NCBI RefSeq assembly: GCF_015864955.1
Contig: NZ_JADYWE010000001.1
Span: 1,736,001-1,800,000 of the forward strand
Direction of reading: 5' to 3'
Source: Salinibacterium sp. NK8237
Lineage (GTDB): Bacteria > Actinomycetota > Actinomycetes > Actinomycetales > Microbacteriaceae
Length of the DNA stretch: 64,000 nucleotides
Part shown: piece by piece, positions 50,705 to 59,856 of the stretch
Layout: every line of letters begins with the position of its first letter
How positions within the stretch are numbered: the first letter of the stretch is position 1
Notes under the pieces: model-generated
The model's input: only the letters and a program-made list of their open reading frames with translations
Database searches by the model: none
What the model was told of the DNA's origin: nothing
Program-made: the position numbers and the translations under genes

Positions 50705-51745
50705 ATGCGTCGCGAGCTTGTTACCTGGTCTATCGTGCTCGGGCTGATCATCGCTGCCTTCATCACGACGGTGCTGATCGTTAACGCGACCCTGTTCAGT
50801 TCGAGTGGCTATGTGCGCAGCTATCTCGCCGCCCTCGCTCGACACGACATGGCATCCGCTCTGCAAATCGCGGACATTGAACTAGCCGAAGACCTTGGGG
50901 CTTCCTCCGACGATGGCTCGGGCGCGACGCCCATCGACACCACCGGTGCCGGCTCCATCCTGTTGGCCGGCTCGCACGACCTCTTGCGCCCTTCGGCCCT
51001 CAGCACCATCGACGATGTCGATCTTGTCTCTCGTGAGGTCAACGCCGACGGCTCCGAAACGGTCACTTTCGTTTTCGAACTCGATGGCGATACCACCGAA
51101 ACGACGTTCACCGTGCAGCGTGACGGAAGCCGTTTCGGCGTCTTTGCCGACTGGAAGTTCGTGACAGCGCCGCTCACGATCGTGCGCATCACCGTGGCCA
51201 ACACTCAAGAGTTCAGCGCCAACGGTTCCGAGTTCGTCACGCCAGCGCAAGACGTTCCCGCACCGTACGTGGTGTTGACGCCGAGCAGCTTCGAAATCAG
51301 CCACTCTTCTACGTTCCTCACTGCTGACCCGATCACGGTGGCCGCGACAGAACCCGGCGGCACTGTTCGCGCTCGCCTAGAAGTTGTGGCGAATCAGGCC
51401 ATGGTTGCCCAAGTGCAGCGCGAAGTGGACGCCGCGCTCGATGAGTGCGCCACCCAGGTCGTACTGTTGCCGACCGGTTGCCCGTTCGGCCAGCCCATGG
51501 CTAACCGCATCGTCACCACTCCCGAATGGAGCATGGCGAGCTATCCCGAAGTTTCGCTTGTGCCCGGCTCCGAGGCTGGCAGCTGGCTCATGCCGGCAAC
51601 GGATGGCGCAGCGCACCTCACTGTCGATGTCCGCTCCATTTTCGACGGCTCGGTTTCCACCTTCGACAAAGACGTCAGCTTTGCGGCGAGTTACCTCGTC
51701 ACCTTCGCGCCGGAGGACCAGTTGACCATCACGCCGCAGTACTAG
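50705..51745 (+). CDS. Membrane-anchored hypothetical protein
   Basis: 346 residues. Seen: short basic start, one hydrophobic helix (about 7-30, VTWSIVLGLIIAAFITTVLI), then a polar domain rich in Asp, Thr and Val without Cys clusters except one C-x-n-C pair (about residues 244 and 254, ECATQVVLLPTGC). Outside location is likely. No family is recognised; its mid-region resembles lipoprotein-like beta domains of Microbacteriaceae. It precedes threonine synthase by 51 bp, but the roles appear unrelated. Confidence 0.65.
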   Translation: MRRELVTWSIVLGLIIAAFITTVLIVNATLFSSSGYVRSYLAALARHDMASALQIADIELAEDLGASSDDGSGATPIDTTGAGSILLAGSHDLLRPSALSTIDDVDLVSREVNADGSETVTFVFELDGDTTETTFTVQRDGSRFGVFADWKFVTAPLTIVRITVANTQEFSANGSEFVTPAQDVPAPYVVLTPSSFEISHSSTFLTADPITVAATEPGGTVRARLEVVANQAMVAQVQREVDAALDECATQVVLLPTGCPFGQPMANRIVTTPEWSMASYPEVSLVPGSEAGSWLMPATDGAAHLTVDVRSIFDGSVSTFDKDVSFAASYLVTFAPEDQLTITPQY

Positions 51746-51796
51746 TCGCCTCCAGCCGATAAACTGATGCCTCAGCGTCACGAAAGGTAGGACCGG

Positions 51797-53230
51797 TTGC
51801 AGTACTCCTCTACGCGGGGCCACGCCCTCGGCTCGTACACCGATGTCATCCTCGAAGGTCTTGCGAGCGACGGCGGGTTGGCCGTTCCTGGACCCCTTCC
51901 TCAGGTCGATTCCGCCCTGCTCGAGTCGTGGCGCGATCTGAACTTTGCTGAGCTTGCGACCGCGGTCATTGGCCTATTCGCGAACGACATTGCAGAAGAC
52001 GATCTCGCGCGTATTTGCCGTGCCGCCTACGATCCGGCCAAGTTTTCGTCGAGTGAGATTGTGCCGGTCACCGCTCTCGGTGACGGTCTGACGCTTGTCG
52101 GTTTGTCAGAGGGTCCAACTCTTGCCTTCAAGGACATTGCCATGCAATTCCTTGGCGAGGCACTCGATTTCGCTCTCACGAAATCTGATGGCGTGCTCAA
52201 CATTCTTGGTGCGACTTCTGGTGACACTGGTTCGGCCGCCGAGTATGCAATCCGCGGCCGGGAACGGCTCAGCGCTTTCATGCTGTCGCCCCTCGGTCGC
52301 ATGAGCGAGTTTCAGCGGGCGCAGATGTATTCGCTGCAGGAGCCGAACATCCACAACCTTGTGGTCGACGGTGTTTTTGACGATTGCCAAGAGCTCGTCA
52401 AAGAACTGTTGAATGATCCTGAGTTTAAGCAGGCGCACAATTTGGGCGCGATGAACTCCATTAACTTTGGACGAATCTCCGCACAGATCGTCTATTACTT
52501 CTGGTCCTGGCTGCGCGTCACCGATGGCGTAGACGCGCCTGAGCGGGCTCACTTCGAGGTCTCTTTTTCTGTGCCGTCCGGCAACTTTGGCAACGTACTT
52601 TCGGGTCACTATGCGCGGATGATGGGCCTTCCCATTCGCAAGCTTGTCGTAGCGACAAACGAAAACAATGTCCTCGATGACTTTTTCAGGACCGGTATTT
52701 ACCGCCCCAGAAACGCGGAAAACACGCTCGCAACGTCGAGCCCGTCCATGGATGTCTCTAAAGCATCCAACCTGGAGCGTTTCATCTTCGACCTACTCGG
52801 CAACGACGGAGAACGACTTCGCGCCCTCTGGCAGCAACTCGGCGACGACGGTTTTGTCGACCTCACCTCGCAGCAGTCGCGGTTCCGCGAAGAGTTCGGC
52901 ATCGTGAGCGGCACGAGCACCCACCAGGATCGCATCAACACAATCCGGTCAGTCTTCGAAAGCACGCAGGTGATGCTGGATCCACACACCGCCGACGGTG
53001 TCACTGTGGCCCAGGCCCACGTTGAGCCCGGTATTCCGATGCTGGTCTTGGAGACGGCAAAGCCGGCGAAGTTCCCCGACGTTATCGCTGAGGCGCTTGG
53101 CAGCATTCCCACTACCGACGATGCCCACCGCACGATGCTCGACCTTCCGCAGCACCAGATTGATATGCCTGCGGATCCGAACGAATTGCGCGCGTACATC
53201 GCGGAGCACGCCCTGCACTCACGTTCCTAA
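51797..53230 (+). CDS. thrC: Threonine synthase
   Basis: 477 residues from TTG at 51797, supported by AAAGGTAGGA upstream and by the family start (MQYSSTRG, like MKYxSTRG). Seen: PLP-binding Lys112 in PTLAFKDIAMQFLG, phosphate loop GATSGDTGSAAEYA, and VPSGNFGNVLSGHYA. The length fits the E. coli/yeast class. It converts O-phosphohomoserine to threonine. It is not linked here to hom or thrB. Confidence 0.92.
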   Translation: MQYSSTRGHALGSYTDVILEGLASDGGLAVPGPLPQVDSALLESWRDLNFAELATAVIGLFANDIAEDDLARICRAAYDPAKFSSSEIVPVTALGDGLTLVGLSEGPTLAFKDIAMQFLGEALDFALTKSDGVLNILGATSGDTGSAAEYAIRGRERLSAFMLSPLGRMSEFQRAQMYSLQEPNIHNLVVDGVFDDCQELVKELLNDPEFKQAHNLGAMNSINFGRISAQIVYYFWSWLRVTDGVDAPERAHFEVSFSVPSGNFGNVLSGHYARMMGLPIRKLVVATNENNVLDDFFRTGIYRPRNAENTLATSSPSMDVSKASNLERFIFDLLGNDGERLRALWQQLGDDGFVDLTSQQSRFREEFGIVSGTSTHQDRINTIRSVFESTQVMLDPHTADGVTVAQAHVEPGIPMLVLETAKPAKFPDVIAEALGSIPTTDDAHRTMLDLPQHQIDMPADPNELRAYIAEHALHSRS

Positions 53231-53240
53231 CCGGGAGCGT

Positions 53241-55202
53241 CTAGCGCTTAGCGAGCATCTCGTTGTAGGCGTCGAGTTCGGCATCCCCGTCACGGTCCGC
53301 CTTGCGGTCGTAACGCACGGATGCCCGACGATCGCTACGCGACCACATGATCGCCACGGAGATGGCGAGCGCGATGGTGGGGATCTCGCCAACGCTCCAG
53401 GCTATTCCGCCGCCGATGCGTTGGTCTTGAAGCGCGGTCACTCCGTTGTCCCAGCCCATCGCGCCGTACCAGTCGGCGAGTAGCAGTCCGGTGCCCGTCA
53501 TGAGGCCTAAGCCGAAGAAGGCGTGGAAAGCCATGGTGGCGAGCAAGATGAGCAGGCGGATCGGGAACGCGGTTCGGTGTGGCGATGGGTCAATTCCGAT
53601 GAGCGACTGCACGAACAGGTAACCAGAGGCCAAGAAGTGGATGATCATCCACTCGTGGCCGACATGGTCGGTGGAAGCCCAACGGAACAGCGGTGTGTAG
53701 TAGAAAACCCACAGCGAGACAACGAAAATGAGCGCTGCGACAACCGGATGCCCGATGACGGCCAGATAGCGCGAGTGCACGATCAGCAGAATCCACTCAC
53801 GGGCTCCACGGCTGCCGTCAGTTCGTTTGGCGATCGCTCGCATCGCGAGCGTGACGGGTGCTCCCGGCACGAGCAGCACCGGAATCATCATGCCGAGCGT
53901 CATGTGCCCAAGCATGTGCATCGAGAACAGGTAGCCCTCGTACACGTTGACCCCACCATTGGTGATGTAGAACAGCAGCAGCATTCCCAGCACCCAGAAC
54001 ACGGTGCGGTAGATCGGCCACTTATCGCCGCGTTTGTGGAGGCGCCACACGCCGGCGAGGTAGAAGAAGATCGCGAAGGCGCAGATCAGCACCCAGATGA
54101 GGTCGAAGCTCCACAGCGTGAAAAGGTTGCTGGCAGAAACGGTCGGAGGCAGCGGGGAGCCGGTGAGGTAGGCCGCGGCGGAGGAGTCGGGCAAGTCTGC
54201 TGCCACGATCTCTGGAACGGGCGTCGGCGTCGCGGCTAGGGCGGCGGCGGCGCCGGAGGCCAGACCCATGAATGCGAGCTCAGCGGTGACAATCCACCAG
54301 AACCATCCGCGTTCTTTGCGGGGGCTGGCTTCGAGGCGGCCGATTGCATAGTTGCGGTACACAGCGCCAAAGAGGCCCAAGACAATGAGGGCAAACACCT
54401 TGACGAGCACGAGGATGCCGTAGGGCGACAGCAGGTTCGCCAAGTTCTCAACGCGAATTTCTGCACTCACATAGCCGGAGGCGGCCACCACAATGAAGCT
54501 CACGAGTGCGATGGTCGAGTAGCGGCGCAGCACGAGACTCAGGCGGTCTCGAGTGAGCGTGGGGCGGGCGATGGCGATCGCGAGAAGTCCGCCGAGCCAG
54601 AGGGCGGCAAAGACGAGGTGGAGGAAGATGGCGCTGGTGGCGGCGTCGTGGTCGGCGGTTCCGCCGCTGTGACCCTGCAACGCCATGGGGATAAGCCCCG
54701 CCACCGAGAGCACGAGCACGAAGACGAGGCCGCTCAGGTTGCGCACGGCGAAGCAGAGAACGGTCACAACGGCCGCTATAAGCACTGTGGCTAGCCAGGC
54801 TTGACCCAGTTCGGTCGAGGTAAGAAAGCTTGCGAGAACGTCGCCAAAGGCGCTGGAGAGGTCAATGGGCTGGTTGCGGACCGCCAAAAAGGTGAAAAAC
54901 CCCGTAACGGCGGATGCCACAGCCCACACGGCCGCACCGGCGGCGGCAAAGTCGAGTGTGATGTTGAACTCGTCGCGCTTGGGGCTCATGGCAAAGACAG
55001 CGATCATGAGCCCGCCGATGGTCGCCGCAAGCCCGAGGTTCACGAAGAGCTTGGCAATCGGCAGCCCCCAGCGCACGACAGCACCAGGGTCAAGGAGGAT
55101 CGGAACCGCGGCACCATCTCCGAACTGGAGACCGGCAACAACCGCAATGGCTGCAACAAGGATCAGCAGGGCGGGTCCGGCGATCCGGCTGATTCTTAGC
55201 AC
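53241..55202 (-). CDS. CopD-CtaG fusion membrane protein (copper handling / cytochrome oxidase assembly)
   Basis: 653 residues from GTG at 55202, with many hydrophobic segments. Seen: an N-terminal half with a CopD-like copper resistance domain (about 170-310, IFLHLVFAALWLGGLLAIAI with the conserved His/Trp), and a C-terminal half of caa3-CtaG type (about 375-620, including SMHMLGHMTLGMMIPVLLVP and HDxH-like HEWMIIHFLASGYLF). This fusion is frequent in Actinobacteria. It is thought to move copper across the membrane and aid cytochrome c oxidase maturation. Confidence 0.88.
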   Translation of the reverse strand: MLRISRIAGPALLILVAAIAVVAGLQFGDGAAVPILLDPGAVVRWGLPIAKLFVNLGLAATIGGLMIAVFAMSPKRDEFNITLDFAAAGAAVWAVASAVTGFFTFLAVRNQPIDLSSAFGDVLASFLTSTELGQAWLATVLIAAVVTVLCFAVRNLSGLVFVLVLSVAGLIPMALQGHSGGTADHDAATSAIFLHLVFAALWLGGLLAIAIARPTLTRDRLSLVLRRYSTIALVSFIVVAASGYVSAEIRVENLANLLSPYGILVLVKVFALIVLGLFGAVYRNYAIGRLEASPRKERGWFWWIVTAELAFMGLASGAAAALAATPTPVPEIVAADLPDSSAAAYLTGSPLPPTVSASNLFTLWSFDLIWVLICAFAIFFYLAGVWRLHKRGDKWPIYRTVFWVLGMLLLFYITNGGVNVYEGYLFSMHMLGHMTLGMMIPVLLVPGAPVTLAMRAIAKRTDGSRGAREWILLIVHSRYLAVIGHPVVAALIFVVSLWVFYYTPLFRWASTDHVGHEWMIIHFLASGYLFVQSLIGIDPSPHRTAFPIRLLILLATMAFHAFFGLGLMTGTGLLLADWYGAMGWDNGVTALQDQRIGGGIAWSVGEIPTIALAISVAIMWSRSDRRASVRYDRKADRDGDAELDAYNEMLAKR

Positions 55203-55290
55203 CCCTCAAGAGTACTCGCGGTTAAACGGGAGTTTGCCCGGCCGGGGACCCAAGCGAGCGCCCTCCTGGCCGAAAGGCGCAGGAAAAACA

Positions 55291-55324
55291 AAAAGGGCGA
55301 CATCCCGAAGGATGTCGCCCTTTT
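55291..55324 (-). terminator. Strong terminator after the HU gene
   Basis: Seen: AAAAGGGCGACATCC (55291-55305), CGAA loop, GGATGTCGCCCTTTT (55310-55324). The 15-bp perfect stem has a T run on either strand, so it works in both directions. It separates the HU gene from the CopD-CtaG gene, both on the minus strand. Confidence 0.9.
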
Positions 55325-55335
55325 AAAGTTGCTAC

Positions 55336-55626
55336 TTAGCCCTTGGCTGCTGCCTTGAGCTTGCTGCCTGCGCTGAGCTTTACGCCGTGGCTGGCCTTGA
55401 TCTCGATAGCTTCACCCGTCTGCGGGTTGCGGCCGGTGCGAGCCTCGCGGAAGGTGCGCTCTGCAGCCATCCATCCGGGGATCGAAACCTTGGTTCCTTC
55501 ACCGACCGACTTCGAGAGTACGGAGAAGAATGCGTCAACGACGCCGGAAACGGCAGCCTGGCTCTGGCCAGACTCTGCGGCAACCGCCGCTACGAATTCA
55601 GTACGGTTTAGCGACTTGTCAGCCAT
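55336..55626 (-). CDS. hup: HU family nucleoid protein
   Basis: 96 residues; GAGGAGG upstream. Seen: N-terminal LNRTEFVAAVAAESGQSQAA, the DNA-arm region FREARTGRNPQTGEAIEIKA with the GRNPxTG signature, and VKLSAGSKLKAAAKG. The short form without the Lys/Ala-rich tail of long actinobacterial HupB. It bends and compacts DNA. Confidence 0.93.
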   Translation of the reverse strand: MADKSLNRTEFVAAVAAESGQSQAAVSGVVDAFFSVLSKSVGEGTKVSIPGWMAAERTFREARTGRNPQTGEAIEIKASHGVKLSAGSKLKAAAKG

Positions 55627-55698
55627 AAGGTGGTCCTCCTCGGACGTAGTGCAGTTAGTTGTTCCGAAACGTTAGAAAACGTCGGAACCGCTTGGAAT

Positions 55699-56004
55699 CT
55701 ACCAGCTTGACTTGGTAATTCCGGGCAACTCGCCCCGGTGAGCCATTTCACGGAAGCGAACACGGGAAACACCGAACTGCTTGAGGTATCCACGGGGACG
55801 TCCGTCAATGGCGTCGCGACCGCGTACGCGGATCGGCGAAGCATCGCGGGGGAGCTTCTGAAGTCCGAGGCGTGCAGCCTCGCGTGACTCGTCAGTTCCG
55901 TTGATGTCGACGAGAGCCTTCTTCAGCTCGAGACGACGCTCGGCGTAACGCGCAACGATAACTTTGCGCTGTTCGTTCTTTGCAATCTTGCTCTTCTTAG
56001 CCAT
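55699..56004 (-). CDS. rpsN: 30S ribosomal protein S14, zinc-free type
   Basis: 101 residues. Seen: [40 protein letters not shown] and the C-terminal [20 protein letters not shown]. It is the long form with no CxxC zinc ribbon. Zinc-free paralogues of S14, L33 and L28 normally replace zinc-binding ones under zinc starvation, which fits the adjacent Zur and zinc importer genes. It is 2 bp downstream of rpmG. Confidence 0.93.
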   Translation of the reverse strand: MAKKSKIAKNEQRKVIVARYAERRLELKKALVDINGTDESREAARLGLQKLPRDASPIRVRGRDAIDGRPRGYLKQFGVSRVRFREMAHRGELPGITKSSW

Positions 56005-56006
56005 GT

Positions 56007-56174
56007 TTAGCGCTCCTCGCGGAATTCAACGTGCTTGCGAACCACCGGGTCGTACTTCTTGAGTACGAGGCGGTCGGGGTTGTTGCGACGGTTCTTGCGC
56101 GTCACATAGGTGTAGCCCGTTCCAGCAGTTGAACGGAGCTTGATGATCGGACGTACGTCCTGTGCCTTTGCCAT
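56007..56174 (-). CDS. rpmG: 50S ribosomal protein L33, zinc-free type
   Basis: 55 residues from ATG at 56174. Seen: [20 protein letters not shown] then [20 protein letters not shown]; the C-terminus is KHVEFREER. There are no cysteines, so this is the C-minus form. Its start overlaps the rpmB stop by one base, so L28, L33 and S14 are translated from one message. Confidence 0.93.
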   Translation of the reverse strand: MAKAQDVRPIIKLRSTAGTGYTYVTRKNRRNNPDRLVLKKYDPVVRKHVEFREER

Positions 56175-56410
56175 TAGATTTTCTCCCCACGTGCAAGGAG
56201 GTCCTTGACAACGGATTCGATGCCACGAGCGTCAATTACCTTGATGCCCTTTGCGGACAGCTGAAGCGTTACGTTGCGGCGAAGCGACGGTACGTAGTAC
56301 GTCTTCTTCTGGATGTTCGGGTCGAAACGACGCTTGGTGCGACGGTGCGAGTGCGAGATGTTGTGTCCGAAGCCGGGAATGGCGCCGGTCACTTGGCAGG
56401 TTGCTGCCAT
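56174..56410 (-). CDS. rpmB: 50S ribosomal protein L28, zinc-free type
   Basis: 78 residues. Seen: [32 protein letters not shown] and [21 protein letters not shown] single Cys instead of the four-Cys zinc set. First gene of the L28-L33-S14 operon. Its leader holds an inverted repeat (56435-56452). No Zur box was found by eye in the 160-bp gap before it. Confidence 0.93.
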   Translation of the reverse strand: MAATCQVTGAIPGFGHNISHSHRRTKRRFDPNIQKKTYYVPSLRRNVTLQLSAKGIKVIDARGIESVVKDLLARGEKI

Positions 56411-56434
56411 GGTGATACTCCTGTTCTAGTTACC

Positions 56435-56452
56435 GTAAGGACAAAGCCTTAC
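56435..56452 (-). promoter_or_regulatory. Inverted repeat in the rpmB leader
   Basis: Seen: GTAAGG-ACAAAG-CCTTAC, perfect 6-bp arms, 25 nt before the rpmB ATG. It may form a leader hairpin or be an operator. Confidence 0.4.
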
Positions 56453-56547
56453 CCAAGATCACTTGTCGGCACACACACTGCATTCTTCTCACACCCGTGT
56501 TTTCACACGAATTCGATCAGGGTGGGATGTGTGTACGAGAGCGGAAG

Positions 56548-56568
56548 ATACCGCTCGATCAACGGTAT
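56548..56568 (-). promoter_or_regulatory. Inverted repeat between zur and rpmB
   Basis: Seen: ATACCG (56548-56553), 9-nt spacer, CGGTAT (56563-56568). It ends 3 bp after the zur stop region, so it may be the zur 3' hairpin or an rpmB operator. It lacks the AT-rich pattern of a Zur box. Confidence 0.35.
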
Positions 56569-56571
56569 ATG

Positions 56572-56955
56572 TTACGTGCTAGAGCACGCCGGGCACAAGC
56601 CGAAAACGTCAACAATGTGATGCGGATCGGTAAAGCCGTGTTCTGCGGCCACATTTTTGGCCCACTGCTCTACGGCATCCGCCTTGATTTCCACGGTTGT
56701 TCCGCACTCGCGGCAGATCAAATGGTGGTGGTGCGAGTCGGGCGTACAGGCCCGAAAGAGGCTCTCGCCATCTTGCTGGAGCGAATCGGCGTCCCCTTCT
56801 CCCGCGAGGTCTGCCAGGGCGCGATAGACAGTCGCGAGGCCAATCGAACTGCCCGCTTCGCGCAGCGCTGTGTGCAACGACTGCGCGCTCACGAAACCCT
56901 CTGACTGGGTCAGAGCATTCCTTACCGCTTCTCGCTGCCAAGTGTTGCGCTTCAT
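56572..56955 (-). CDS. zur: Zinc uptake regulator, Fur family
   Basis: 127 residues from ATG at 56955 (GTG 56964 possible). Seen: MKRNTWQREAVRNALTQSEG start, DNA helix SIGLATVYRALADLAGEG, metal-binding HHHHLICREC, and the C-terminal CPAC, giving two CxxC structural-zinc pairs. The context (znuBCA upstream, zinc-free ribosomal genes downstream) identifies it as Zur rather than Fur. It represses zinc uptake when Zn2+ is bound. Confidence 0.9.
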   Translation of the reverse strand: MKRNTWQREAVRNALTQSEGFVSAQSLHTALREAGSSIGLATVYRALADLAGEGDADSLQQDGESLFRACTPDSHHHHLICRECGTTVEIKADAVEQWAKNVAAEHGFTDPHHIVDVFGLCPACSST

Positions 56956-56969
56956 AGTGACCACTCTAA

Positions 56970-57878
56970 CTATTTCCCCGCCGGGGTAGCTGTGATCAGT
57001 TCAGCTCCGGATGCGCGGCCCACGCTGCGGCGACCCCCACGAGCGCGGCGCGCGCCGATCACCCGGCAGACCAGGTAAATCAGGAACGAAATCGTCGTAA
57101 TGTACGGACTAATCGGCAACGAGCCACCGATCGCTAACAGAACGCCGCCGGTTGCTGAAACAAAGCCGAAGATCATGCTGAGCACAGGAACCAGGCGCGG
57201 CGACGACGAAACCTGCATCGCGGCCGCAGCCGGCGTCACGAGCAATGCCATCACGAGTAATGCGCCGATGATTTGCACTGCGACAGCCACCATGAGGCCG
57301 AGCAGCACCATGAACCCGAGCGAGAGCATCCGCGAAGGAACACCGCGGGCCGCAGCAACCTCAGGGTCGAGACTGTCGAAGGTCAGCGGGCGCCAGACGA
57401 CGAACAACGCCGCCAGCACGACAACACTGATCACGATCAGCAGGCCCAATTGCTCGCTATCGACCGAAATGATTTGGCCGGTGAGGAGCCCAAACTTGTT
57501 GGCACTGCGTCCGGTGTAGAGCGCCAGAAACAGGATGCCAAGGCCCATCCCAAACGGCATGAGCACACCAATAATCGAATTTCGATCGCGAGCCTTCGCC
57601 CCGAGCATCCCGATCAGAATCGCTGCAACGAGCGAGCCTGCAATTGAACCGGCCACCACATTGGCACCGAACAGCAGGGCGGCGGCGGCTCCCGCGAAGG
57701 AGAGTTCGCTGATGCCGTGCACCGCAAATGCCATGTCGCGCTGCATGACGAAAACACCAATGAGCCCGCCAGCGATTCCGAGCACCGCCGCTGCGACGAG
57801 AGAGAACCGCACGAGGTTCAGCAGCGCGCCATAGTCACTGAAATTGACGACTTGGGCCCAGAAATCTGCGAAAGTCAC
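56970..57878 (-). CDS. znuB: Zinc ABC importer permease
   Basis: 302 residues from GTG at 57878 (GAGGAG upstream, GTGA overlap with znuC). Seen: eight or so hydrophobic segments of the ABC-3 family, GVFVMQRDMAFAVHGISELS near the start and the cytoplasmic AARGVPSRMLSLGFMVLLGL loop. A basic Arg/Gly tail ends it. Zur follows 14 bp downstream, in the same operon. Confidence 0.9.
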   Translation of the reverse strand: MTFADFWAQVVNFSDYGALLNLVRFSLVAAAVLGIAGGLIGVFVMQRDMAFAVHGISELSFAGAAAALLFGANVVAGSIAGSLVAAILIGMLGAKARDRNSIIGVLMPFGMGLGILFLALYTGRSANKFGLLTGQIISVDSEQLGLLIVISVVVLAALFVVWRPLTFDSLDPEVAAARGVPSRMLSLGFMVLLGLMVAVAVQIIGALLVMALLVTPAAAAMQVSSSPRLVPVLSMIFGFVSATGGVLLAIGGSLPISPYITTISFLIYLVCRVIGARRARGGRRSVGRASGAELITATPAGK

Positions 57879-58711
57879 GCGATCTCCTCCTCATGGTGGT
57901 GGTCGCCGTGAGGGGTGCCGGCCACAATGACGCGGCCGCCCACGCGCACGACCTCAACGGGAGTGCCGTAGAGCTCAGTGAGGACCTCGCTGCGAAGCAC
58001 CTCATCTGGCGTGCCGATCATGAACTTTCCGCCGGCCAGATACAGGATGCGGTCGACCATACTTAAAATCGGGTTAACGTCGTGCGTCACAAAAATGACC
58101 GCGGTGTCGTGCTCCCGGCGACGACGATCGATGAGCTCGGAAACCCCGCGCTGGTGCTGCAGGTCGAGGCTCAGTAGCGGTTCGTCGCACAGCAACAAGA
58201 CTGGATCGGCCGCAAGAGACTGAGCGACCCGCAAACGTTGCTGCTCGCCGCCAGACAGCGAACCGAGGGGCTGGCCCGCGTAGTCGGTCGCACCGACGTC
58301 AGCGATCAGTTCATCGACGCGAACACGCACGCTGTGGGGGAGCGTTGGCACCCCAAAGCGGTGACCATTCACCCCGAGCGTCACGAGATCGCGACCACGC
58401 AGGGGAGTTCCAGGGGCGGCAAGTTTCTGCTGTGGAATGTAGCCAATGCAGCGATCCCCGCGGTGAACCGGATGCCCGTTCACCGAGATCGTGCCCGAAT
58501 CCAGCTTCTGCTGGCCCAGAATCGTCTTCAGCAAACTCGACTTACCGGAACCATTCGAGCCAAGCACCGCGACAAACTCGCCAGGCGCAACATCGAGATT
58601 GAGCCCAGACCAGAGCGTGCGCGACCCAAAGCCGAGCACCCCATTACGGATGCTCAGCACGGGTGTTTCAGGTGCAGTGCCGTTTACGGCAACTGCTGGG
58701 GCGCTCGTCAC
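57875..58711 (-). CDS. znuC: Zinc ABC importer ATP-binding protein
   Basis: 278 residues from GTG at 58711; an ATG at 58753 would overlap znuA by 26 bp and has no RBS. Seen: Walker A LGSNGSGKSSLL, Q-loop IGYIPQQKLA, signature LSGGEQQRLRVAQSL, Walker B LLLCDEPLLSLD and H-loop FVTHDVNP. The C-terminus is His-rich (HGDHHHEEE), which could bind zinc. It drives transport through ZnuB. Confidence 0.9.
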   Translation of the reverse strand: MTSAPAVAVNGTAPETPVLSIRNGVLGFGSRTLWSGLNLDVAPGEFVAVLGSNGSGKSSLLKTILGQQKLDSGTISVNGHPVHRGDRCIGYIPQQKLAAPGTPLRGRDLVTLGVNGHRFGVPTLPHSVRVRVDELIADVGATDYAGQPLGSLSGGEQQRLRVAQSLAADPVLLLCDEPLLSLDLQHQRGVSELIDRRRREHDTAVIFVTHDVNPILSMVDRILYLAGGKFMIGTPDEVLRSEVLTELYGTPVEVVRVGGRVIVAGTPHGDHHHEEEIA

Positions 58712-58727
58712 GCGGTTGCCCTGCTCA

Positions 58728-59702
58728 TTAAGCAAGGGCCTCCGCGAGAGCATCGAGGTTTGACGTCATCCATTCGACATAGTCTGACCCCTCGGGCAGC
58801 GTCTCGGTGAACGACACCACCGGAAGTCCCGCCTCGACAGCGGCGTCACGCACGCGTTCCGTTTCGGGGCTCGACGTCTGGTCGTTGTAGGCCAAGAGCG
58901 CGACGTGGTCATCTTCTACCAGCGCGAGCACCTCAAGAAGTGCCGACGGCGGCACATCGGTGCCTTCCTCGATCGCCTCAGTGAAATCGCTCGGGGTGTC
59001 ATTGTGCAGGCCGACCGCTTGAAGCAGGTAGACGGCGACAGGTTCAGTAATAGCTACCCCCCGGCCCTCCGCAGTTTCGGCGATCGTGTCAGCCTGGGCC
59101 TCAAGATCCGCAAGGTCAGAGAGGTAACCGGCAAGGTTGGTGTCAAACATGTCGGCGTCGTCGGGGCTGAGCGAAGTCAGCTCCTCGGTGACGTGCTCGG
59201 CGATGTGCTCCATGGCATGGAAGCTGTACCAGACGTGCTCGTTGAAGCCCTCGATGTGGTCGTGGCCGTCATCCGTGCTGTGATCGTCATCGGTTTCTTC
59301 GTCGGCATGGTCTTCATCATCGAGAAGGCCCGACTCATCAACCGCGGTCACAAGAATGGCGCCTGCTCCGGCAGCTTCGTAGAGCGCTTCCGCGAAGGGG
59401 TCGTAGCCGCCGCCGTTCACGATCACGAGTTCTGCCTCAGAGACGGCGAGCTGGTCGCGCGCCGAAGCTTCGTAGCTGTGGGGGTCTTGCGCTGCGCTGT
59501 CGATAAGGCTCGTGACCGTCACGGCGTCGCCGCCGAGAGTGGAGACAAGGTCGCCGTAGACGATGGTGGAGGCAACGACAGAGATCGTGCCATCCTCCTC
59601 AACAGGAGCCTCCGTCGAGCACCCGGCAAGGGTGAGAGCGGAAACGGCAAGCACGGCGCCGGCGGTAAGGGCGCGTGGTCGGAAAGTGGTGAAGCGAGAC
59701 AT
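58728..59702 (-). CDS. znuA: Zinc ABC importer substrate-binding lipoprotein
   Basis: 324 residues (AGAAGGA upstream). Seen: lipobox LTLAGCS, the ZnuA fold with zinc-ligand His residues (DPHSYEASARD, NEHVWYSFHAMEHIAEHV), and a His/Asp-rich loop (about 130-152, DDDHSTDDGHDH) characteristic of zinc rather than manganese binders. It is the first gene of znuA-znuC-znuB-zur and is preceded by a Zur box. Confidence 0.92.
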   Translation of the reverse strand: MSRFTTFRPRALTAGAVLAVSALTLAGCSTEAPVEEDGTISVVASTIVYGDLVSTLGGDAVTVTSLIDSAAQDPHSYEASARDQLAVSEAELVIVNGGGYDPFAEALYEAAGAGAILVTAVDESGLLDDEDHADEETDDDHSTDDGHDHIEGFNEHVWYSFHAMEHIAEHVTEELTSLSPDDADMFDTNLAGYLSDLADLEAQADTIAETAEGRGVAITEPVAVYLLQAVGLHNDTPSDFTEAIEEGTDVPPSALLEVLALVEDDHVALLAYNDQTSSPETERVRDAAVEAGLPVVSFTETLPEGSDYVEWMTSNLDALAEALA

Positions 59703-59736
59703 CAGAATGTCCTTCTAAGGCCGAAGCCAGTCGTGG

Positions 59737-59756
59737 TAATGAGATTCGTTATCAAT
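59737..59756. promoter_or_regulatory. Zur box before znuA
   Basis: Seen: TAATGAGATTCGTTATCA (59737-59754), matching the actinobacterial Zur pattern ATGA-n-AATCATT-n-TCA at 14 of 16 positions. It lies 35-54 nt upstream of the znuA start, in the divergent gap with the alditol oxidase gene. Confidence 0.75.
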
Positions 59757-59856
59757 AGAGTACACGATGAAGCGCTGTCGACCAATCAGGCAACATCCGT
59801 GTCTCGCCGATAACCTCAATCGTGGCGTGCAATTCGCCGCAACCGAAAGGACCGCC

